Shown piece by piece: positions 20,724-32,844 of a stretch of DNA of 64,000 nt. The notes below the pieces were generated by a model. It was not told where the DNA came from and ran no database searches. It saw nothing but the letters and a program-made list of their open reading frames with translations. Within the stretch, counting starts at the first letter, position 1. Every line of letters begins with the position of its first letter. This DNA is from Nitzschia sp. DOCU1 (taxonomy: Eukaryota; Bacillariophyta; Bacillariophyceae; Bacillariales; Bacillariaceae). Location of the stretch: positions 1,612,001 through 1,676,000 of the forward strand of contig OX595999.1 of assembly GCA_951394045.1 (NCBI GenBank). Direction: 5' to 3'. The position numbers were made by a program, and so were the translations under genes.

Positions 20724-21485
20724 GTATCAACGAGATTCATAAAGGTTACTCCATCGCACAGCACACCGCAATAACAGCAACTTCCACAACAACTAGAAGA
20801 ACAAGAAGAAGAATTCCGCGAGACTCATAAGTCTCCTACGAAGACTACTATATAGATGATTAGTATCATTATTATGATTGGATGCGACGCAATATTTGAT
20901 AGTTAGCACAGTAGTAGAAAAGCAGCATGCGAGCTTGAGTAGCATCGCGTCGTTGCCGTAAGCCTTCCACCTAGGTCTCGAGTCAATAGTTGCGAAGGAG
21001 ACTGCTAACTGGAAAGTGCACATTATGTAGCGGCAGCTACCGGTACGCTCTCCCGTACCTAGAGGTCGTAAAATAGTGCGGAAGGGTAGAGGAACGGATG
21101 GGATGCCAGGCGAGGCAACCCTGGGGAGAAATAGTGTTACCTTCAATTCAATTCATTTATGCCTCATTTCTCACCTTTTCTTAGTGGATTCGTTCAGGCA
21201 CGCTCTGCAGTGTCGGTATAAGCCCATGTGCGTACCAGATTCCAGGGAGTTCAATGTACATCGCCCGCGACTGCATAGCGCGAACGAAAAAACATTGTTG
21301 ATTAATGCCCCGACATAAAGAGGGCTGAAGATGAATGCCTATCAAATGACCCTATTAAATGAAGCCGGACTATGAGAACTCAGATTATTGTGGTCGTTCG
21401 GTGGTGGGCATTCTGTTGGATCGGAAGCAGCATGGAGGGAAGGGTCATGTGATGTTTGTGTTTTCACCCGTAGCATCCAACAGGG
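20724..21485. other. Intergenic region
   Basis: 3' flank of the EF-hand gene and upstream flank of the serine-rich protein gene. No gene, RNA or repeat recognised. Confidence 0.4.
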
Positions 21486-23888
21486 ATGGTCATATCGACA
21501 ATAGGATGTTACTGCGGCTCGCAACCTTGTATTGAACAACAATTCTTCCCTCACTGGATTTGCTTTCGAAAGAAGGATCGATACATGATATCGGTAGCTA
21601 CGACGACGATTGCCAGCATCAGCAGCAATAACAACCACAGAATAATGAAGGAATCGGCACCAGCGTCCTCCCCAAATGTTGGTGCGTCTAGCAACAAGAA
21701 GACTTCCACCGGCTCCCCCAAGAAGCAACTGACTCCTGTGCGTGGCCGACGGAGGCATGCTGTCAGCTCTGATGATAAAAACAAGGGGAAAAGCAAGAGT
21801 AAGAGCCCGATTCGAACTCGAAAGAGTGTACCGGAAGGGGGGAATAATAATCGGAGTGGATCGAGAAGTCTGAGCCCATTTCGACTTCTTCGGCCACAGA
21901 AAAATCTACGCGTGGTCCCAGAAGCCATGAACGAGGGATCTAGTGACTCATTTCAATTCAGTAATTCCGCAGCCTTTCGACAAGAGCAAATGATTCAGGC
22001 CTTTGCTTCAGAAGATCATAGTAGTCAGTCCCTGCACGACCCAGAAGATCCGATGATACACGACCACCCCGCTCAGATTGAAGTCAAAAAATCCAAGCGA
22101 AAATCGCAAAAGGCAAAACCTGGCGCAGTCATTGATATTCAGGTGGATTTGGAGGGCGATGATCGGCCGATAATACATGCTATCGACGAGACGGACCGCG
22201 AAAATGATGATACGGAGCATGATGATGACGGAGATGCGCTTGAGTACGAGGATCATGACCATCCCTTGAATTCTCCCGAATCTGTGGCCAAACGAAACTC
22301 ACTGGAACGGTTAAAAGAACTTCCCGACTATTATGGTGGTGGGGGTAGTAGCTCCAATCATCGAGCTGCTCGACGGTCCTCCTATACTAGACAGTCAGGG
22401 ACATCGTCTACTTTGGCAAGTGGGATCTCAAGATTGTCCTTTACCAGCATGACCAGCTTCAACTCCCAGTCCAGTATGCCGAGTCTTTCAAGCATTGTGG
22501 AACATGACTTAATGTCAGTTGGAACGAATGGGACGACGGGGAATTCGACGGTTTATACAGGAACGTCGTCAATTGGAAGCACAAACTATACCGGTAGCGT
22601 TGATTTGCACTCCACATCTGGAACGATGGGCGGGAACGAGCAGTCCATTGTTTTGTCCTTGACCCCTCCTCCAGGGGAAGCCCGAATCGGTCCTACCTAT
22701 TCTTCTTCTTCCAATTCTATGTCGACTAATAGTACGTTGGGAGGACGTGGCAAAGGGATTCCCAGTATTCTTTCCGACCATGCTGCCAGTACGGCGCCTT
22801 CATCATTTTATGGCTTGGCTCCTCCCACTGTTACCACGCCCAGCTTCCATCGAGAGCTATATCACTTGGCCGGCACGACATTAGACGTATTGGGTCCCGC
22901 CATTGAAAATCCTCATAAGAATCTTCCTCAACAACGTTGGGAAAGTGACGCTCCCAAAAAGGTGGCAGCTACGGCCGGAACTGCTACAACCAATATAAAT
23001 GGTGGCCGAGGGGGGAATGATCCGTCAATGGAAGCTGGCGAAAAAATTCCACACGGAAATCCAGATGTGGCACCATTGACGCATGCTCAGAAGTTACTTC
23101 TGCCGAATCGAAGAAGTGATGTCCAACCCATTTATGTGGCCCGGCGAGGATCTGATGCCTCGACTGCTTCGGCTAGTATTGGTACGATGATGCAGCAAGG
23201 AGGAGGGGGTATTAGTGGAAAAGATTCTGCAATCGGTTTGGGAGCTCTCCCCGAGTTCTCTCCAATACCTATCCGTCCTACTCTTCAAACTTCCTTAGCC
23301 CAAGACAACCAGTACTCACTTTCTCCCATAAATAAGGACACCCTTCCTACCTATGCAGCCCGACGCACGTCGAGCAACAGCACCATGTCACAATCCTTGG
23401 GCAGTGGTAGTATGCAAGAGTTGGCGTTTTTGTCGCCTGATGTGAATCATGCGATCTTGCAACTTCCCCGAAGATCGGAGTCCGGCGAAAAACAACCCCC
23501 TGTTACTCGAATTAACAGACGGGGACCATCACCACTTTCCGCAACCCGCTCATCGGATTCTTTCTTACCTGCACCATCCATGAGGCCTACATCCTATATC
23601 AAGGACACCGTGCCCACCTATTTCACCAGGCGCTTATCGAGCAACAGTGCCATGGCAAGTGGCAGCTTTCAAGAATTGGCTGCCTTTTCGCCCGAGGTCA
23701 ATCCAGCAATTTTGCAATTGCCCCGCCGCAGTAGCACCGAGGCCGCCGAAAAGCATTCCACAACCCGATTTACCAGCCGCGGACCGACGCCCTTGACCGC
23801 AACCCGCTCATCAGACTCGTTCTTGCCGCCGCCACCTCCGCGGCCGCCCTCGCCTCCTCCTCCACCGCCGCCGCCTTTGCCTCTTTGA
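21486..23888 (+). CDS. Ser/Pro-rich low-complexity protein with C-terminal repeats
   Basis: 800 residues from the first ATG; an internal ATG at 21585 gives a more typical hydrophilic start. No known domain. The N-terminal part is Lys/Arg/Ser rich with KSPIR-type phosphorylation-like motifs; an acidic stretch follows (about residues 220-260), then Ser/Thr/Gly-rich sequence. The C-terminal third carries a module of about 90 residues in two clear copies (DTLPTYAARRTSSNS...RGPSPLSATRSSDSFLP and DTVPTYFTRRLSSNS...RGPTPLTATRSSDSFLP) and a weaker earlier copy (VQPIYVARRGSDAS). The protein ends in a polyproline tail of the kind that binds profilin or SH3/WW-type domains. Probably disordered; function unknown. 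Confidence 0.7.
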   Translation: MVISTIGCYCGSQPCIEQQFFPHWICFRKKDRYMISVATTTIASISSNNNHRIMKESAPASSPNVGASSNKKTSTGSPKKQLTPVRGRRRHAVSSDDKNKGKSKSKSPIRTRKSVPEGGNNNRSGSRSLSPFRLLRPQKNLRVVPEAMNEGSSDSFQFSNSAAFRQEQMIQAFASEDHSSQSLHDPEDPMIHDHPAQIEVKKSKRKSQKAKPGAVIDIQVDLEGDDRPIIHAIDETDRENDDTEHDDDGDALEYEDHDHPLNSPESVAKRNSLERLKELPDYYGGGGSSSNHRAARRSSYTRQSGTSSTLASGISRLSFTSMTSFNSQSSMPSLSSIVEHDLMSVGTNGTTGNSTVYTGTSSIGSTNYTGSVDLHSTSGTMGGNEQSIVLSLTPPPGEARIGPTYSSSSNSMSTNSTLGGRGKGIPSILSDHAASTAPSSFYGLAPPTVTTPSFHRELYHLAGTTLDVLGPAIENPHKNLPQQRWESDAPKKVAATAGTATTNINGGRGGNDPSMEAGEKIPHGNPDVAPLTHAQKLLLPNRRSDVQPIYVARRGSDASTASASIGTMMQQGGGGISGKDSAIGLGALPEFSPIPIRPTLQTSLAQDNQYSLSPINKDTLPTYAARRTSSNSTMSQSLGSGSMQELAFLSPDVNHAILQLPRRSESGEKQPPVTRINRRGPSPLSATRSSDSFLPAPSMRPTSYIKDTVPTYFTRRLSSNSAMASGSFQELAAFSPEVNPAILQLPRRSSTEAAEKHSTTRFTSRGPTPLTATRSSDSFLPPPPPRPPSPPPPPPPPLPL

Positions 23889-24869
23889 ATATTGCTTTTG
23901 GATGTGGCCTAGCGGATACTAGCAGCGAGTCCACTAAACCGAGAAGAACGGGAGAAGCCGTGGACCCCATGTAAACGTAGTACGTGGAATGGAATGGATT
24001 TTCTAGAGAGCATCGGTCTCTATTGACAGTGAATTAGTCGGACGGGGAAAAGTTGATTCGATCTGCGGTGCAATCAATGCAGCCTTTCTAGGGCGGTGCT
24101 TGATGCTCGTGGCTCTAGCTAGTACTAGCCGAACTTCTCCTTTTGGTTGCTGGTTATTTGCATCGGCGCTACCTTTACCGTTAAGATGGAGCTTTCCTAT
24201 TAGCTAGATACCAGTAGTTCAGCTTCAACAGGCACCATGTTTGGAATAGACTAACCGTAGTGGCTATGGCTTCCTGCGCTTACTATGCTCTAACTGCTTT
24301 ACTAGCCTCTTTGGTCGTGGCTCGTCCTTGTTTCATAGAAAAAAGTCTCTCTCTCTATAGCGTTGTCGCTTCGCCACGCTTAACGGTCCCTAGCTTCTCC
24401 CTCCTACTTGGCTGTACAGATAATAGCGAAAAGTAGTTCTAGCTACTACTATTTCGCTGCTTTAATAGTAGTAGTACCTTTAATAGTATTATTGCATAGG
24501 GTTGATGACGCGAAGAAATACAATCGGATGACGGCGGCGCCAACTGCGATCGACCAATGGCTGGGGGTGCACCACGTCGTTGGCGGAGGGCCTCGGTACT
24601 CCCACTGCTCGCGCGAGGAAACCTTTTCACTCGTGGCGGGTTTAGCTGTGGGTGGGCGGGATTCAGCGGTAGATGAGCGGGTGCTAATCATGATGAACAG
24701 CAACTCCGTCTTGAGAAGGGGTATGAGTATACACTATGATACTGAATCAATGAATAACAACAGAGAGTACTGTAGTATGCGAAGATATGATCTATTGATA
24801 AGGTTGTTGACCTGCTCGCTCTGAGACTGGCCTCTAGGAAGTAGTGTATAATTCACTTGACAAGCAAAC
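23889..24869. other. Intergenic region
   Basis: No supported gene. TAG/CTA tracts near 24120 and 24440-24490. Short frames on both strands have no recognisable content. Confidence 0.4.
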
Positions 24870-25319
24870 TTAGAACTCGCAGCCAAGAAGCTCCAGAGCG
24901 CTGTCAAGGATTTGCATGGTTCGTTCCTTTTCCGAGAGGTAAACTTTGACCTCCTTCTCTTGATCTCGGGCAGCCTTGAGCGCTTCTTGGCGAGCTTTCT
25001 TGCTGAACGCCTTGGAAAACTGGAAGAGTCCCTTTGGGTCGCACATTCCCATCTGGCGGTGCTCCATTTGCTGCTTGAGAAGTGCAACAACAAACTCCTT
25101 TTGTCTTTCTTGGTCAAATTTGAAGAAGATGGAGCTATCGCATCCAGTAGAAGCTTCATCGGCAAGTTCGACTCGGCCTTGCTGGCGGATCTGTTGGAGG
25201 TCCTGGCGCGTGTACCAGACTGCTTCGCGATCGTCATTCTCAACAATTTCAACTTCCTTGATTTGGTCGTCCTCGCAGAAGCGGACCTTGCGGGTGTTAT
25301 TCGTGTTCTTCAAGGCCAT
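24870..25319 (-). CDS. Small diatom-type hypothetical protein
   Basis: 149 residues from ATG 25319; seven more codons upstream reach only a TTG. The N terminus reads KVRFCEDDQIKEVEIV, then DREAVWYTRQDLQQIRQQGR, followed by a charged helical C-terminal half. The VRF.E...V.EVE...D...WYT..D...IR arrangement recurs, as far as I can recall, in many short uncharacterised diatom proteins. No membrane segment, no signal peptide and no catalytic motif. Even codon use and a clean start support a real gene; no function is proposed. Confidence 0.7.
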   Translation of the reverse strand: MALKNTNNTRKVRFCEDDQIKEVEIVENDDREAVWYTRQDLQQIRQQGRVELADEASTGCDSSIFFKFDQERQKEFVVALLKQQMEHRQMGMCDPKGLFQFSKAFSKKARQEALKAARDQEKEVKVYLSEKERTMQILDSALELLGCEF

Positions 25320-27701
25320 TTTTATAGTTTGTGGGTTCAAAGATTGACTGATTTGATGGGTGCTGCTGTTAGAAAGTTTCTCAACGAGCTGATTTTATGA
25401 CCGACCTTCTGAAAGGGGTTTTTGGAAAGGAGAGCCATCACCACCTCACAGTCACGAGAGTTGCCAACTTCACTACAGCAGAAAGGTTCCGGGGACCCCA
25501 CGGAAGAATGCGTTCGACCAATTACTTATGGGGCCTTCCAATAATTCTCTCGACTGGATTTTATCCGCTAACAATTATGAATTCTCCACTACGCCGAAAC
25601 TGCTGGGCGGCCTTCTTATTAGCGAGTTGTTTGTCCCAATGAGACATTTCGCTGCGAAATATGGCAAGGTATGCGAACAGGAAACAAAGCTCGTTCCTAA
25701 GGGCATATCTTAGAAAACCATTTGTACGTGGTAGAATCCCAACAGTCCCCATTCCACATTTGGACTTAGCGTTAAGTGAAAGCTGGTTCGTGCGAGCAGT
25801 TCGAGTTCCTTTGGAGCGGGCTTTGATAATTTCGAAATTACGCGCTAACTTGCTGCAATAATATTAAATAGCTTTTATGCCTTTGTAGAGGAACTTTCGT
25901 CCATTGATTCTGGAGCGTCTTTCGTCTACCTTCCGCTCTTGTTGTGGATAACAACGAGGTAATCCACTTGTTCGTGTCGAAGCCGCCGTTTTTGTGCCAC
26001 CTCACCGAATAGGGCAATAATGAATCATCTCCTCTGCTATTAAAGTTTGTTCCGATTTAATGTCCGTTTTGAACATGGTCATTGGATATACTTATGAGGA
26101 TCAAATCATCATTTCCGCTTCGGGCATTCAACGCCAACTGCTTCACTATTGCCATTCTTCGAACAAACGCAAATAGCCCTCCAATCAAAATCGCAGACAG
26201 AATGAAGCGCTAGCCAATCGAAACAACGATCAAAATGAGATGCCGAGCCGAGAAACTCAAGAGCTCATTCAACTTCCAATCAAAATTACGAACAGAGCGA
26301 AGCCATCCAATGGATAGAGAGTCGACCACGGACTTCCGTCCACGGACCAGCAGCTGGGCACCGACATATTCGCGGCGAAGTGCCGAAAAGATACCATCAT
26401 CGACTGGGTGATGGTGGAAGATGGAAGTCATCTTCGTTATGATAGCAAGACTGCTGGGAGAAGTCGAGTATCGTACGAATCATGTCTAAAATATCCTAGG
26501 GTATCGTAATGATCCGGCGGCACCGGCGACTCCAGCCAGCTACGGTAGGATTCTCACGTCATAAAAGTCAAACAACTACCAGTGGCGACCCCGGAGAAGC
26601 AGCAAGTAGAAGCTCCTTCTCTCTCCCACTAGAGGCCCCGCCGGACATGCTGATGGCAGTACCAGCAGGAGATGGTCGTCGAACATCATCGATCGATCCT
26701 AAAGTGTATCTACTAGAGAAGAAAGAAACCCATCATCCATACCCGAAAATGAAACCTGCATGCAATCTTTTAGCAGCAGGAAAGATCGAGCCTACTAGTA
26801 GCTACTTCTACTAGGGGTTATTCTTGTGCTTCTCTTGCTTATTGCACTTAAGCTCCTTCTCTATCCCACCAGAGGCCCCGCCGCCGGGATATGGCACCAA
26901 TAAATGGCCGTCGATCATGATGATCGATCATGGCTGACGACGACGTCGCGATGCATAACAATCCTGCTGAACCACAAGGAGGAAACTGCATGCAGCCTTC
27001 TACTAGAAAGGAAAGGACCGTACTAATAGTAGTTACTTCTAGGAGTTATTCTGTTGCCGCTAGTTCTTGAAGCAGCGCTTCTTTTTCTAAACGTGGTGGC
27101 GGCACTTTTTCTTCTTCTAATTGCAGCACCAGCAGCACGTCCTCCTCAATCCGGAAACAGGAGGGACCTCCCTACTAGTAGTAGCAACGACAAGTAGTAT
27201 TGTAAGACCGCTTCTGTCGCACATCAATCTACCATAGAAGGATCCAAGACAACAACAATCCACCGCACACAGCACCAGACATTTCAAAAGAAGTAGAAAC
27301 ATCGCCACCAAACTCGAACGACGGTCGTCGACCCATTCCCTATCTTGCGAGCTCCGTCTCCGATAAAAGAATACATGTGAGAGCTTGAATTATTCCCGCC
27401 CTGTGAATGATGACGTCGTGAAGTGGCGGGCGCCGTCGTGCGGCGCACGACGACTACCATTAGCCAATCAAAACTTTGCATCGTTTGAAATCCAAACGGA
27501 CCGTTTTCTCTACATACCACGGCGCGCCGGATGAGCTTGTCGTTGTTGTGTGATGTCTCTCCCAGAGCAACAACAACCATCATCTTCTTGGGGCACCCCA
27601 CATACACCTTTAGTCAACTCATTGACTTTAAAGATACTATTCGTGCGACAAAAGACTTGTGGAAAACATTCAAGTAGCATAGGACAGGGAGTCTTGACGA
27701 G
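25320..27701. other. Long intergenic region with degenerate repeats
   Basis: No supported gene over 2.4 kb. It includes a twice-repeated unit at about 26607-27060 (separate entry) and CRE-like TGACGTC near 27411. The last 300 bases likely contain the promoter of the large coiled-coil gene. Confidence 0.4.
26607..27060. repeat. Degenerate tandem repeat, two units of about 245 bp
   Basis: Both units begin AAGCTCCTTCTCTnTCCCAC then AGAGGCCCCGCCG, pass through a GATCGATC-type palindrome and a CTGCATGCA block, and end with ACTTCTA.G.GTTATTC. The second unit starts near 26850. No coding potential is shared between them. Confidence 0.6.
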
Positions 27702-30700
27702 ATGAGCGTTCAAGAGCGGAATGAGCTCGCGGCCTTGACGAGTTGGCTTGCCACTTTTCCTGCGGTGGAACAGGAAGTGGCCCACCTAGAAGCCAAGGGG
27801 CGAAAGGTGGATGTTCTCAATGATCCTAATTTGTCATGGTACGATTTGTTTATTGCTTTTGGAGGTAGATCCGACAGTGACATGGTCTCATTGCTCCTTT
27901 TGTTTTTGTAACGACAAAAAGTGTCATTTTGGAAGTCGCCTTGGAGATTTGTGGTCAAGAGAACGATGATGACGATGGAGGCGAAACGACCATGGGACAT
28001 TCGGGTGATATTTGGGATACGATTCTTGGAATGACGCAGCGTCGACAACTCAACAGAAAAAAGAAATCGCTAGATCCTCCCGTCCAAGATACGCCCCACA
28101 AATGGAATGGGCATGTACCGCATGCGGCCTTGGCGAATTTGTTGGATGGAGCTGTGAGTCATCACGATTTGCAATTCCGCAAAGAATATATTGAACGTAT
28201 CATGGGACTATCGGCAGAAACGCAACGATCCTTGATGAGTCTGATTGAACGGAGAAAAAGACAAAAGGCGGCAGCCATGCGGACGCCCAGCAAATCAGGA
28301 ACCAAATCTCGACCGACGCCGTCCAAGTCAGGGGGCAATCCAAAAAGCAAGTTGACGACACCCGGGGGGACTACAATTAACGCGGAAAAACACACTTTGG
28401 AGTCCGCTAGGGCTGCTTCTAGTCCATCGTTGGCGGCATCGTCTCCCTTGGATACCCCGGCCTCGCGTCATAAACGAGCGTCTCCTGGTGAAGATATGAT
28501 GCAGTCCCCTTTTTCTCCCTATGCGGAGACGATTGCTCAACAATCCAAATCGACAGCGACTGGCAAATCCGAGGCGCCGAATCTCCGAAAGCCGCGCAAT
28601 TTGTTCTTGTCGCCCAACGATGGAAGCAAGAACAACTCGAGTCATCGTCGCAATCAAAACAAATCCAACGTGCTTCCGCCCAAGTCCCCGCGTCGTAGCT
28701 TTGATCAAGCCTTTGGAAGTTTTGCAGCCGAATCTCCAGTACGGCCAAGCCCCAAACGCGTACCTATCGGCACCGATCAGTCCTTCTTTTCTCCTGGTTT
28801 GGGGGATACGGCCGAGATTGAAAAACAGTTCCAGGCTCTCAAGGAGACCAACGAAGAATTAGCCAAGGAACTTGCCAAAAAGGAAGCCAAAGAAGAAGAA
28901 CTCTCCCAGCGATTGGAACAGTCGGCGGCATCCTTTCGCAATGAAATGATGAAGTTGGAGGCCGAGGCTCGACGACGCGAAGAAGATACGCAGGCAGCGT
29001 ATCAAGGGCAATTGAATTCCCTCAAACAGGAACTTTCCAAACTCCAACAACAATACATGGAGGCATCGCAAGCGCAAGCGGAACTAGCCGGAGTCAAGGA
29101 TGAAATGGAACTCATGATGCATACCAAGAATCAACTCGCTGAAACCCAGGAAAGGTTGCAAACGTATCGGGAAAAGGTCCAGCAGCTGAACGACGTTCGG
29201 GAGGCTCTCAAGCGAGAGGAAGAAGCACATTCCAAGTCTGTGGAAGAATGTCTTCGGTTGGAAACGGAGCTCAAGAATGTGCAACCACTCAAGCGTCAGT
29301 TGGAGGACTACAAAACCCGCGCCGTGGAAGCCGAAGTTCGTTTGGCCGAATCGTTGGATGAATTGAAGAAAGTCAAGGAACAGCGATGGACTTCGGACGA
29401 TGCCACTAGTGACTTGGAACGTGCCTATCAGTTGCAGCAAGAAGAAATCCAAGAGCTTCGTATGCGTCTAAAGCACGAGTCGTGCAGTGAAAGGAATACG
29501 GGATCGAATGGCGGTGTCGGGGATGGATTGTCGGAACTCAATCCCGAACTCAAGGAAGAAGTATTTCGCCTCCGCAGTGAAAACCAGCGCTTGCGGGCCT
29601 TTGCCGACAAACGGGAAGACGATGCTGTGACCAAGATGGAGCAAGAGTTAGAAGACGCCATACGTTTGGGTGATCGCTACAAGACTCAATACTTGGGCAC
29701 CCGGGATCAACTCGAGACTGTTCAGCGTAACCTCAACGCGTCGCGAGAGCGTGAAAGCAAACTTCGTAACGACGTATCCGAGGCCATGGATAAGATCAAA
29801 CTGACGCAAGGCATGGTCGAAGACGTCTCGCAGCAATTGTATCAATGCAGCGAAGAGCTGAAGGAATCTCGAAATCGCGAATCTGATTTGGAGGCGGAAC
29901 TGGCCTCGTGGTTGGACCAAGCCAAGGCCCTTCAAGACCAGACCAATGAGATTTCTCTTGAACTTCGTAACCGATCGAGTGAGCTCGAAGTATCCAAGAG
30001 TCGGGAACACAAGCTCAATCAAGATGTTTTCCGTTGGAAGCAAGAAAACAAGGAGAACCAACTTCAGCTCCAGGCAACGAGCAAAGAACTCAAGTCCGCC
30101 CACGCTTCGATACAAGCTTTGAAAGCACAAGAATCGGATCTTCGTGTCCAAGTGGATGAATGGATTAATACTGCCACGTCTCTGGAAGGACGTGTCAAGA
30201 TGTTGAACGATCAGCTCGATGCGGTCGATGACAAGTTGAGAGAGTCTCGCGCAAATGAGGATCGATTGTCAAAGGAGGTGGGGCAAGCCACTCAGTACTT
30301 GAAGGAGTCCAACAACAAATGCGAAGAACTGGTCGGGCAGATTGCAGAGTTTCGAAAGGAACTGGATGCTACTCGCAACAAGCTTGCCCAATGCCAAGAA
30401 CGGGAGCGTACTTTGGAGGCGGATTTGTCCGATATGACCAGTCGAGCCGAAGATGCCGAAGCCATGTCCAAGCAACGCATGGATCTTGTTCAGAACGCTC
30501 GCGAGAAGCTTAAGGCTGCCAACTCGGAAATTGAAGAACTGAAAGAGACCGAATCTCAACTTTCCAGCCAAGTGGAAGAGTGGACCAAGATAGCTGAAAC
30601 TGCGCAGGGCAGAGTGACGGAGCTGGAGAAGCTTCTAGCAAATGCCAATGAACTCAACGATCGCAACGGAAAGGATATCGCATCTCAATCCGATCACATC

Positions 30701-32740
30701 CGTGATCTAACTCAGGAATTGGAGGGCTGGAAATCCAAAGCCACGGCCGCAGAGGAACTGACGGAGCGCCTTCAAGAGGAGTTGATGCAAACACGCGAAG
30801 TGCTGGGTGATACTCAACTCAGCCTTCAATCTTCCAAGTCCAACGAGCAGAACATGGAAGAAGGCTTCACCCATGCCGAACACATGATTTTCTCTCTCGA
30901 AGAATCCCTCGAAGAGGAGATTGATGCTCGTCGTCAGGTGGAAGATCGGCTTGATGAAGCAACGAATGAACTGGCACGAGTCAAAGAGGAACTCGAAACC
31001 ACCCGCTGCCGTTTGACAGCCCAACTGGAAGAGCAAACGGAAGTGTCCACCAAGTTCAGACAAGACCTGTTCCATTCCCAGGAAACTCTCAACGGAATCC
31101 AAGGGTCTTTGGGCGCCGCTCAGCATCGCGAAAAGATGCTAAAGCTTGAAATCAAAAAGCTACAAGATCGTTCCGCCGAGCTGGAACGAGAGTTGGAGGC
31201 TTCTCAAAAAATGGTCGAGCAGGCGGCGGTCGAATCATCCAAAACTTTGGATGCTACGTGTGAAATTTTGAACTCCAAGGCCCAAAAAGAGTTGGATGAG
31301 ATGCAGTCCAACATGAATCGCTTGTTGGAAGACGAGCGTCGGGCCAAGCGCAAATCGGACGAGGCGCACCAACGTCAACTCAAAGAGCTCCGACAAGACT
31401 TTGAAAAGCAACTGGCGGAACTTCAGTCCACTTCCAAGAAGAATTCGGACGAATCGTTCAAGACCCATGAAGCCAATATCCAGCAATTGCGGGACGAGTA
31501 TGAAGCGAAGATCTCGGAATTGAAAACGTCCGCAGAGGAAGACATCGCAAATTTGATGACGAAAGGAAAGGGCATGCTCAGGGACGCTCGTGCCAAGGCC
31601 CAGCAAGACTTGGATGCAGTTCGTGAGGAACTCTCGGAATTGCAGAACCAGCTTTTGGCGGAACAACAAAGCAAGGAACAGATTATTGTTCAAGCAAAGA
31701 CCAAGGTCGCGGCTTACAAGAAGAAATTGGAGTTTGCCAGCTCTCGCATCAACACGTTGTCGACGGATACTGACGAACTGGAAAGCAAAGTCAGGAGCTT
31801 GGAGCGAGAACGGTTCAAACTTTCCGAAGAGAACGATCGATACCGACGACAGTTGGGCGGTCGGGGTGGACCCGATAGCAAGCTGCAGAGTCAGTTGGAT
31901 CTATTGCAAAAAGAGTTCAAATCGGCCACGGAAGAGGCGCGTGAACTTCGTCGCAAGCTCAAGGAACGGGATGATGTTGAACTATCTAGAATGGGTTCTT
32001 TGGATACGATTGATGAGAATCGCGACTCGTCGTATTCCCGCGACACCATGAGCCAATCGACGCTTGTTCAACTTCGTACCGAATACGAAGAAATGATCGA
32101 GGCACTGAATGACGAAAAGCGAGAACTAGTCATGAAGAACTCTGCTGCAACGACTGATGTGCAAAAGGCCGAGCGGCGGGCTTGGGAGTCTGAACAGGAA
32201 AATGCCAGTCTCAAACAGGAAATCACTTCGTTGAAGCTACAGATGGAGCGCCTTGAACAAGCGATCATGTCGACGGATGATCCGCCACCGCCGCCGCCAC
32301 CACCACCGCACCATGTGAGCACAACTTCAAAGGGTTCTCGGCACTCCAGGAAGACTCAGAATACATTGGATACTGAGGATACCGAGCGCACAAGCCACAC
32401 TGAAGAAGATGCGAGAACAGAACTCAATCCGGGCTTTACCGACGTGTCATCCATGACACCTAGTAAGAGCACTTCAAGCGACACGATGGACTCGATTCCC
32501 CCCGAAACGAATGGATTTTGCCAGGCCGTGTATCAGCGCACCAAGCAACCAACGGGAAATGTATTGGGTTTGAGCAACAAGCTTGTTGCAAGCCCACATG
32601 CGGTCAATATGGGGGCCAAGCTTAGCGCGGGAGCATCCCCACGGGATATCGAGAAGGCACGCAAGGCTCTGCCCACCTTCGTGGAGTTGCATGGAGCAAC
32701 TGACGACAAGGCAGCGCCTCCTGAATGCAAGCAATGCTAA
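27702..32740 (+). CDS. HOOK-like giant coiled-coil protein, two exons
   Basis: Exon 1 27702-27864 and exon 2 27936-32740, joined across a 71-bp GT-AG intron, give about 1655 residues. The N terminus (ELAALTSWLATFPAVEQEVAHLEAKG) and the later segment LANLLDGAVSHHDLQFRKEYIERIMGLSAETQRSLMSLIER resemble the HOOK-type calponin-homology region of Hook and CCDC88 proteins, which end with LLLGCAVQ...FIERI..L...TQ..LM..I. A Ser/Pro/Lys linker (about 120-300) leads to about 1150 residues of continuous heptad-like coiled coil, then a polyproline stretch and a conserved-looking tail ending CKQC. Hook-family proteins link dynein or microtubules to cargo; an organelle- or cargo-tethering role is inferred. 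It is convergent with the DUF2358-SOUL gene, 104 bp away. Confidence 0.75.
27865..27935 (+). other. 71-bp intron in the HOOK-like gene
   Basis: Donor GTAGAT at 27865 and acceptor GGAAG ending at 27935 restore one frame between the two open stretches. An AAAAAG site at 27921 is out of frame. Without splicing, exon 1 stops at 27911 and exon 2 has no ATG near its start. Confidence 0.65.
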
Positions 32741-32844
32741 GTTGCGCATGGGGAAACAACATACAGGAACAGCGCCGGGCCATATTATATATTTATGCAG
32801 TATAGTATCTATATTAGACAATGCGAAGAACTACATTGCTACAA

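Noticed and set aside
29648..31693. Several minus-strand frames of 100-167 codons
   Set aside because: All are antisense to the coiled-coil gene and Leu/Phe rich because they oppose Glu/Lys codons.
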